DNA of 64,000 bases. Origin: Endozoicomonas montiporae CL-33. GTDB taxonomy: Bacteria; Pseudomonadota; Gammaproteobacteria; Pseudomonadales; Endozoicomonadaceae. The notes beneath the pieces were generated by a model that was not told the origin of the DNA, did not search any database, and was given only the letters and a program-made list of their open reading frames with translations. Shown in pieces: positions 53,516-61,000 of this stretch. Position 1 is the first letter of the stretch; each line of letters starts with the position of its first letter. The stretch spans positions 1,034,501 through 1,098,500 of the forward strand of contig NZ_CP013251.1 in assembly GCF_001583435.1 (NCBI RefSeq). The letters run 5' to 3'. The translations under genes were made by a program, and so were the position numbers.

Positions 53516-54385
53516 TCAGCGAGCAGGCCGGATAAACAGCAGGGGCTTGCCTTTTTCCAGAACGTAGGGGTAAGCAATGGTGGCATTGTTATCACCGGTG
53601 CCCACTTCGTCCGGAGCCAGATAAAGGTAGACCCAGCCGGGCAGTCTGGCACTCAGCTTTTGGTAGAAGACATTTTCACTGATGCTTTCCAGACCTTCCC
53701 CCTGAGTAATGGCCAGTCTCGGGTAGGCATCATTGTCTTCGGAAGGAAAGAACCAGGCGGGTTGTCCGGCAATACTGTAATAAGAGAAAAACGGTGCCTG
53801 ATCGACGGCTACCGGTTCCGGTACATAAAGGCTCAGAACACAATTAAGGCGGGCAAAGTTACAGATGCCTCCGGACTGTTCCAGATACCACTGCTTGAAA
53901 GCCAGTCCGTTCAGCTCAAAAGGTTTCCTGATGGCCTGAGCCTTGTATCCCATTTCTTCGAGAATGGCCAGCGATGCTCTGCCGAGCATGGCTTCCATCT
54001 TGTCTCTTGCCCTGCCTTCATTGTCAGCCATCTCATCAGGCATCCAGGCGAACAGGCGGTGGTCGCTGTAATGGCTGGCACCGGGTACCGACCAGCCCCA
54101 GTAAAAGCTTTCAAAAGCTCCATAGGGCTGAACATTAACCCCTACTATTCCACTGCCGCTACCGTAAGCAGGGTGGGATATATTCCCCAGTTTATTATCC
54201 TGAAGCTTGCCTTCTTTATCATAAGCGCCGCTGGGCAGCTGCTGATCGTGTATCTGCTGACTCATGCCGGCAGAATGAACCATGTTTTTGGCTTTGGACC
54301 ATTCATCGTTGTAGGAAGATTGGTTATACATGGCGCAGCCTGTCATCATCGCTGTGGCTATGACCAGCAGGTAACGGATTGTCAT
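53516..54385 (-). CDS. Hypothetical lipoprotein, 289 residues
   Basis: A signal peptide with the lipobox MMTGC (C17) marks it as a lipoprotein; the residue after Cys is Ala, so outer-membrane sorting is likely. The ribosome site GAGGAGAC lies six bases before the ATG. The mature part has aromatic and Gly-rich stretches (AYGSGSGIVGVNVQPYGAF, FESFYWGWSVPG) and two close Cys residues (GGICNFARLNC) that may form a disulfide. I recognise no family and no domain. It is transcribed away from the next lipoprotein gene at 54730. Confidence 0.75.
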   Translation of the reverse strand: MTIRYLLVIATAMMTGCAMYNQSSYNDEWSKAKNMVHSAGMSQQIHDQQLPSGAYDKEGKLQDNKLGNISHPAYGSGSGIVGVNVQPYGAFESFYWGWSVPGASHYSDHRLFAWMPDEMADNEGRARDKMEAMLGRASLAILEEMGYKAQAIRKPFELNGLAFKQWYLEQSGGICNFARLNCVLSLYVPEPVAVDQAPFFSYYSIAGQPAWFFPSEDNDAYPRLAITQGEGLESISENVFYQKLSARLPGWVYLYLAPDEVGTGDNNATIAYPYVLEKGKPLLFIRPAR

Positions 54386-54729
54386 GCCGTTGTCTCCTCT
54401 CCTCTCCTGAGCGCTTATGAGAACTACCCGTCACTGGATAGTTATTGATTAGGCTTTAGCCGTTTCTGTCATTCGGGGCATCGGCCGGGCAAAAGCCGCC
54501 TTTATGGAATAACGATCCTTGTTGCAAATACTTCTAGTAAGGCTCTGTCTTTAGTATGATAGGTAGTAACCACAATGCTTTTTGGGGTTGTTACAGAGTG
54601 AAAAAAACTCTGCTTTTCGAGAGCTGACTGTTTTTTGACCCTGCCTGCTTTTTTCGGGGTGCTACTGTCGGTCAGTTCCGGGTTAAGGATTTTTATCGAT
54701 GCTGTCGGTGATAGAAGGCTTTATCAAAG
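54386..54729. other. Non-coding divergent region between two lipoprotein genes
   Basis: About 344 bases hold the control regions of both divergent lipoprotein genes. The stretch has several T- and A-runs and short imperfect hairpins, such as AGAG / CTCT around 54596-54625. I see no convincing promoter pair, riboswitch or small gene. Confidence 0.4.
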
Positions 54730-55272
54730 ATGTACCGAATAACAACTATATTGCTTTTCGTTTTGCTTCTTGCTGGTTGTGACCAGAGAACTCTACCTCC
54801 TAAAAACTATAAGCTGGACGAAGGGGTCATGACGCTTTTGCTTGATGCCAAGGAAGATGCCATCCGTCGCAAAGATGCTGCTGCGGTGAGAGGCTTTTAT
54901 TCAAAGCATGTCGTCATGGATATTACGGGCCCGAAAGGTCAGATGTTTCAGGGTTCTTACAAAATGGTGTCCCGGCAGGCGGAAATAAATGCTGAATATG
55001 GCAGGGATTTTTATTCGGAAATTCTGGAACGAGTGGTTTATGTTTCAGCGAATCAGGATAAAGCGATAGTACAGCAGCGCATCAAGGAGTCCTGGCTGTT
55101 CAACTCCCACTTCAACGATGTCATGGTGGAATCCATTAACCGGATGGAGTGGGAGCTGGTGGATAACGTTCCGCAAATCACTCGCGTCAGCAAGCGTATT
55201 CTGGATCGCAAAGTATTGAACGAAGTTGACCGGCAATTACCGGCAGGGGAATACCTGTTAAACGACGCCTGA
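54730..55272 (+). CDS. Hypothetical NTF2-like lipoprotein
   Basis: The 180-residue protein has a signal peptide with lipobox LLLAGC (C17) followed by Asp, the residue that in many Gram-negative lipoproteins causes retention at the inner membrane. The rest (DAKEDAIRRKDAAAVRGFYSKHVVMDI, then alternating strands) resembles the cone-shaped SnoaL/NTF2-like fold, which binds small hydrophobic ligands or acts as a scaffold. The match is by pattern only. It converges on holA with the two stop codons directly adjacent. Confidence 0.7.
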   Translation: MYRITTILLFVLLLAGCDQRTLPPKNYKLDEGVMTLLLDAKEDAIRRKDAAAVRGFYSKHVVMDITGPKGQMFQGSYKMVSRQAEINAEYGRDFYSEILERVVYVSANQDKAIVQQRIKESWLFNSHFNDVMVESINRMEWELVDNVPQITRVSKRILDRKVLNEVDRQLPAGEYLLNDA

Positions 55273-56310
55273 TCAGATGACAGGCGCTCCTGCCAGTGTC
55301 ATCGAGAGTGTCAGAAGCTCATCCCACTCGTTAATCTGGGTCAGTCCTTTTATGCCCTGATCAATGATGCCGACATGCTCCAGCATTTGTCGTAGTTCCC
55401 GTTCTGATTGACGACTCATTCCCTTTTCCAGAAGCCCCCGACGTTTCTTCAACATAAAAGGGGAAAAGCCATGGGCTTTAGCGGCCTGCTCAATCGCCAG
55501 CTCGGTACTGATACCTCTGGATTTAAGACGGCTGAGGTGGCACAACAAACGTACTTCTCTTGCCAGTGCCCAGAGAACAATGGGTGGCTCTATGCCTTCC
55601 GACCGGAGACCGCCCAGAATACGCACAGTATTCCTGACATCACCCTGCAAAGCCGTATCGGCCAGCTGAAAGACATCAAACCGGGCATTATCTGAGACCA
55701 CTTCACGAACGGTTTCGACATCAATGGTGTTGCCATTGGCCAGCAGTTTGAGTTTTTCAATCTCCTGTGCTGCCGCCAGCAGGTTGCCTTCAATCCTTTC
55801 GGCCAGCAGTGCTACGGCATCTTTCGAGGCTTCATAACCTGCCATTTTAAAACGATGGGCAACCCAGCCCGGTAGCTGACGGTGTTCAACCGGCCAGATC
55901 TGGATGAACACACCGGCTTTTTCCAACTGCTGAAACCACTTGGCTTTCTGTGTTGCGGCATCCAGCCGGTCGGTAATGATCAGCAACAGATTATCCGGAG
56001 AAGGGTTTTGCAGATACTCCAGCAGTGCTTTGCGCCCTTTGTCTCCGGGTTTGCCATTGGGCATTCGCAGTTCGAGAATCTGCTTTTCAGCAAACAGGGA
56101 GAGCGAGTTAGCTGTTTCCAGAAACTCGCCCCAGTCAAAGCTGTTGTCGATATGGTAGGAGTGTCGCTCGGTAAACCCCTGCTGGCGAGCTTCCTGACGG
56201 ATAGCATCGCAGCATTCTGAGATTTGCAGGGGTTCATCGCCACTGACGATGTAGAGACTGCCAAGCTGGCGCTGTAACTGCGCACCAAGCTGCTCAGGTT
56301 TTAATTTCAT
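55273..56310 (-). CDS. holA: DNA polymerase III subunit delta
   Basis: HolA is the clamp-loader subunit that opens the beta sliding clamp. The 345-residue protein is the usual length. It starts MKLKPEQLGAQLQRQLGSLYIVSGDEPLQ, which contains the beta-binding region, and continues with LLEYLQNPSPDNLLLIITDRLDA and the C-terminal clamp-loader collar helices (VLWALAREVRLLCHL). The lptE stop lies just upstream with a four-base overlap, the conserved lptE-holA pair; leuS, which usually precedes lptE, is absent here. Confidence 0.95.
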   Translation of the reverse strand: MKLKPEQLGAQLQRQLGSLYIVSGDEPLQISECCDAIRQEARQQGFTERHSYHIDNSFDWGEFLETANSLSLFAEKQILELRMPNGKPGDKGRKALLEYLQNPSPDNLLLIITDRLDAATQKAKWFQQLEKAGVFIQIWPVEHRQLPGWVAHRFKMAGYEASKDAVALLAERIEGNLLAAAQEIEKLKLLANGNTIDVETVREVVSDNARFDVFQLADTALQGDVRNTVRILGGLRSEGIEPPIVLWALAREVRLLCHLSRLKSRGISTELAIEQAAKAHGFSPFMLKKRRGLLEKGMSRQSERELRQMLEHVGIIDQGIKGLTQINEWDELLTLSMTLAGAPVI

Positions 56311-56909
56311 TCCCTGGCCTCAAGTGCCTCCAGTTCCTGTTTGCGAACCTCCCGGGCGCGTTCAGTTTCCTGACGCAGGGCATCGCCTGACATGGCCGCC
56401 ACCCGACGAACTGTAGAGCTGATGATGTCCTGACGCAGTTCATTAAAGATAATGCGCTCTTCGTTGCTGGAAGCATTGGACTGGTTCTGGTTCTGGGTAA
56501 AGAAACGCTCGTTACGCAGCTCCATGGGGGCAAACAGTTTCAGGCCGTCATCGGTTTCCAGCTGATAGGTGACAGACAGGGTTAACAGCCGGTCATAACT
56601 GCCAGCAGCGGATTGAGAACGTTGCTCGGAATCCTGATTGATGCGGGTGACTACCAGGCGATAAGGTGCGTCATCGTTCATGCTGATGCCAGACAGGGTA
56701 AGTGCTCTGCGAAGATCCCGGACAAAGGTTCTGTCAGAACCGCTGACAGACAGTTCGGACAGCTCACTGGCAATATCCATTTGTCCCCGCAGCTGAAAAC
56801 CGCATGCAGTTAACAGGCTGGTGATCAGTAACAATGGCAGAATGGCACTTTTGTATATGGCACTTCGGTGAAAGTGTATTGCTCGTTGTGTTGATAGCTG
56901 TCTGAACAT
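56307..56909 (-). CDS. lptE: LPS assembly lipoprotein LptE
   Basis: LptE is the outer-membrane lipoprotein that plugs the LptD barrel and helps insert lipopolysaccharide. The ATG at 56909 follows GGAG by five bases. An unusually long N-terminal stretch of about 22 residues precedes the signal core; the lipobox is LLTAC with C36, then GFQLRGQ, the hallmark of LptE. The mature part ends in a long Glu/Arg-rich helix, as in homologues. It overlaps holA by four bases. The normal upstream neighbour leuS is missing, and about 290 bases of AT-rich DNA separate it from the divergent sapC gene. Confidence 0.92.
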   Translation of the reverse strand: MFRQLSTQRAIHFHRSAIYKSAILPLLLITSLLTACGFQLRGQMDIASELSELSVSGSDRTFVRDLRRALTLSGISMNDDAPYRLVVTRINQDSEQRSQSAAGSYDRLLTLSVTYQLETDDGLKLFAPMELRNERFFTQNQNQSNASSNEERIIFNELRQDIISSTVRRVAAMSGDALRQETERAREVRKQELEALEARE

Positions 56910-57113
56910 GATCTCTCCATAGCACACAAGACCGACGGTTAATCGCCCAACAATAACATGCTGACCACTTGGGGTTAAAGGGAAGGATGTATCGCTAGCG
57001 CGGTTTTATTTTGTCAGGGTTTAAATTTTGTTTCTCCTCACCAAAAAAATAAAACAATATAGGCGGAGCTTTTCGATAATAAAGTGCTACATAAATTTGT
57101 GGAACCAAAGTAT

Positions 57114-57159
57114 TTGTTATCTTGAATTTAAAGGCTATAAAATGACACTATGTAGTGTC
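57114..57159 (+). promoter_or_regulatory. Candidate promoter with operator-like palindrome before sapC
   Basis: TTGTTA (57114-57119) and TATAAA (57136-57141) are spaced by 16 bases. Directly after the -10 box lies a 16-base palindrome, GACACTATGTAGTGTC (57144-57159), which would cover the transcription start. A repressor site is a natural reading, but no regulator gene lies beside it. Confidence 0.45.
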
Positions 57160-57203
57160 CTTCATATAATTCTGAAAAATAATAAAAAGAGTTGAATGCC
57201 TCC

Positions 57204-57902
57204 ATGCCTGAACTGCTTTTTTACAAAGAACCTGCGCCCCTGAATCGTGAAGCTCACAAGGCGTTGAAATATAAATCATCAACAGACTATCGCTTTACTG
57301 AAGATGTTAACTCTGTTCCATTGACGGGGATTGAATTTTTCGAAGCCAGCCGGGATATGCCGGTACTGTTCAGCAAAGATAATGAAGGTCATTATTTTCC
57401 TCTTGCATTGCTATCCCTGATGGAAGCCGGACATAAACAGCTGGACGACGGTGGTCGTTGGGAGAACAGCTATGTTCCGGCTTTTGTTCGTCGTTATCCT
57501 TTTGCCATGACGGACGAAGGAACGGTTTGTTTCGATAAAGCAGCCGGTCAAGTGGGTAAAGAGGAGGGCGATGCACTGTTTGATGAAGACGGTGAAAATT
57601 CAGAAACGCTGAGTAATATTATCAGTTTCCTCAACAACTACGATCAGCAATATAAAAATACCAGAGCCTACTGTGACGAATGTGACGAACTGGAACTGTT
57701 TACCCCTTTCAATTTGCAGGTGCTTGTCGATAAAGATAAACCACTGAGACTTGAAGGCCTTTATGCCATTGATGAAAAGAAGCTGGCTGAATTGCCAGAA
57801 GATAAAATCAATCACTGGTTTAAATCAGGATGGCTGGCATGGAGCTATGCACATCAGCATTCACTCGGAGCCTTAAAGCGGCTACTGAAAAAACAACAAT
57901 AA
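57204..57902 (+). CDS. SapC family protein
   Basis: The 232-residue protein matches the SapC family, named from the S-layer secretion locus of Campylobacter fetus. Recognisable pieces are EPAPLNREAHKALKYK at the start, EFFEASRDMPVLFSKD in the middle, and GRWENSYVPAFVRRYPFAM. There is no signal peptide. The family is widespread in proteobacteria and often next to surface-protein genes, but its biochemistry is unclear. A TTG at 57192 could add four residues; the ATG at 57204 is my choice. It is followed by a terminator and then by the giant adhesin gene on the same strand. Confidence 0.85.
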   Translation: MPELLFYKEPAPLNREAHKALKYKSSTDYRFTEDVNSVPLTGIEFFEASRDMPVLFSKDNEGHYFPLALLSLMEAGHKQLDDGGRWENSYVPAFVRRYPFAMTDEGTVCFDKAAGQVGKEEGDALFDEDGENSETLSNIISFLNNYDQQYKNTRAYCDECDELELFTPFNLQVLVDKDKPLRLEGLYAIDEKKLAELPEDKINHWFKSGWLAWSYAHQHSLGALKRLLKKQQ

Positions 57903-57934
57903 CAGAGAGAGTCACTCAATAAACAAAAAAACAG

Positions 57935-57956
57935 AAGAGGGCTTTTGCCCTCTTTT
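57935..57956 (+). terminator. Terminator of sapC
   Basis: A perfect 8-bp stem AAGAGGGC / GCCCTCTT with a 4-base loop and further T residues lies about 30 bases after sapC. Confidence 0.8.
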
Positions 57957-58012
57957 CTTCTGACGAAGACGTATCAAAAATTAATTCAGAATAATAAAGA
58001 GAAGGAATCGCC

Positions 58013-61000
58013 ATGGAAGGCTTTCATCGTACAACGCTGTCCAGTTCTATCGATCTGGTCAACAGAAAGGCCTTTAGTCACCTTCACTGGCCAGCAGTGA
58101 CAGGCGCATTGCTTTCTACTCAAGCGCTTGCGGTTGACAATGATATTCAGGCGGTCGATGGCATCACTTCGGTCACCAGTGTCAATAACGTTCATACCAT
58201 TACTTCCCTCAAGCGTTCTAATTCTTCTGCCATTAATGTGTTTGATAAGTTTGTTGTGGGTAATGCTCATACCGCCAATCTGACGGTACCTGCTGATGCC
58301 AGCAACCTGGTGAATATTGTCAGGGGAAGTGACGCACCTGAGATACACGGCATTCTCAATAGCTATAAAAACGGTACGCTGGGCGGCGATGTTGTGTTTG
58401 CCAGTTCGGCAGGGTTTGTCGTCGGTGAAACCGGTGTTGTTAATGTGGGCAGTCTTTCTGTCAAAACACCCGACGGCAGCCTGATGGATGCCCTGCTGAG
58501 TGGTGGTGAGCCGGTTAATGCCGAGGTGAGTAATCTTCTCAATAACAGTTTCAGTGTGTCGTCTTCAGGGTTGGTCAGGATTCAGGGGAAAATCAATACG
58601 GCATCGGGTGTTGATATTCATGCTCACAGTATTGAGGTTGGTGATAACGCCATTGTAATAGCCGGTAATGCGGCCTCTGCCACCGGTGTCAGCAATTACG
58701 GTGTGAATGATGATTACACCGCGGTTAACGTTGATGACCTGACGATTCCAACGGAATTAAAAGTTGACGGTGGCAGCATTGTGCTGAAGGCCGCCAGCAC
58801 GGCGGATAATGCCATTAACCTGTCGGGTGATTTGTACGCCGATGGCGGTTTTACAATCACCGCCAGCGACATTAATCTTGCCTCGGATGCAACGCTGGAT
58901 GCGCGTCATGCCAATGGTTCCAGCCGAGGCGATATAACCCTTACGGCGGCCGTGAGTGAAGAAGCGGGTCTTGGTGTGGTGAATGTCAGCACGGCAATCG
59001 ACCTTGATGGTCAAGTGTATGCCGCTAACCTGACGGCAACGGCGGAATCCAAAGCCGCCAGTAGCATTAAAGAAGAGCCCGGCGCTGCCATAGGCTCTGC
59101 TGTGGGCGGGGCTTTCGCAGGCGCTTCATTTTATCTGATGGAAGCGGACGCAGAAGCTACCGTTAACGTCAACAGCAATGCTCATATAAACGCCAGTGGT
59201 AATGTAATCCTGAGTACGGAATCCCATGCGATTGCGGATGCTTCTGCCATTACATTGGGGAATGCGTTGCCCGGTGCCGTAGCGGCTATTTACGCCTCCA
59301 GTGATGCCACCAGTATAACTCATGTAAAATCCGGCGCCACCATTGAAGCCGGGGGCGATTTAGAGGTTTCAGCCCATAACGAATCGTATGTATCAGCAAC
59401 GGCGTTTAACCTGATTGCAGAGGATGCCAACAAGGTTGTGATTGCGGCGGCTGTGGGTGAATCTGACGTTGATGCAACCGCAAAAATTGACAGCGGCGTG
59501 ACTCTGGATGCTGATAATTTGGTGGTTGCCGCAGACAACCAGAATTACTATCACGTTTCTGCTTCGGCTTATGGTTTGAAAGCAACCCGTTATGGTTTGG
59601 CAGTGGCGGTGGGTGACTTTAATACCAATGCCACTGCGGAACTGGGCAGTAGCCTTGGCACGGATCAGGATAAAACCGGCGATGTCACGATTACGGCTTT
59701 AGACCGGACTCTGAACCAGAGGGTTCATTCCGGTGTGACGGTGGGTAGCAACCTGTTTATGCGCACCATTGGCTCTAAAGCCATCAGTGGCATTTCGGCG
59801 CTGCAAAATGGTGTTCATAACTATACGACCAAGTACCTGCCTATTGGGCACTCGGCACCCACGGATGAAAGTGGAAAGATCAACTTTAAAGGCGGCTTGT
59901 CGTTTTCTTTAAACCTTTCTGACCACGAAGCGTACAGCTATCTCGGTACCAATGTGTCCGGACAGGCCGATGCGCCTCATATCCATGCCACCGGCAATGT
60001 GCTTGTTGCCAGCCAGACGGATCTGGGCTCGGATAACGCGCCCGTGGCGGGGGGGAATAGCAGTGGTGCTCTGGGTGGTGATCAAGGAGGGTATCGCACT
60101 TCGTCGGAAACAGCGGTTTCATCACCGAATAAGCAGTCGGGAGGGGACAATCAGACTCCAGCTTCTGACAAAAGCCTTGCTTTGGCACTCAATTTTGCCA
60201 TTAACGACAGTGACGCCGTGGCAGAAGTTGGCGAATCGGTTCAGATTGATGCCGCTAATCTTGGCGTGATCGCGGCGCAGCACATGCCCATTGTGTCCAC
60301 TTATGATAAGTGGGATAACTTTTCCGATGTAGTCAGCAAGTTTAATGGTGTCGGAGGTCTACAGAATAATATCCTTACGGCCTTTGCCAATGCCGGAGCC
60401 GCGGCAGATAAAGAAGCCTATGGTGGCAGTTTTAATGTTATCTGGAATGACATGGACACCAAAGCCTGGATAGACGACAACGCAAAGGTAACAACCACGG
60501 GAACAGGCAATTGGAGTGCCAGTCGAACTGTTGAAGCCAACAGCCGCATTCCCGGTTTTCTTGGTGACAGCAGCGTTTTCAAAGACATTACGTACACCTT
60601 CGATTTTACGGACTCAGTCACCGTCCATGCGTATAACCTGATGGAAACGGCGACGGTAGCGGGCAACCTCGGTACGCTTGGTTTGTTGCCCAATGCCAAT
60701 GGCACCAATGAAAAAGGCAAGTCCATTGGTGGTTCCATTTCTTACAATCAGCAGTCCGGTTCGGCGGTGGCGGGTATTGGCAAGGCCACGGTTAACGCGG
60801 CGGGTAATGTGGGCGTTTACAGTGAAACCGACGAACGTCATTTTCTGGTGACACCGTCGTCGGGTCAGGGCAGTGGCGTTGGTTTTAGTGGTGTGCTGGG
60901 CTTTTTAAATTCTGAAGTACTGACCCACTCTTCATTGCATCATCAGGCGCAATTAAGCGCAGATAACCTGCTGATTGTGGCGAGTCATGATTTTGGAAAC

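Noticed and set aside
53498..54448. 316-residue open frame antisense to the 289-residue lipoprotein gene
   Set aside because: The minus-strand frame has a lipobox signal peptide and a strong GAGGAGAC ribosome site; the plus-strand frame has neither.
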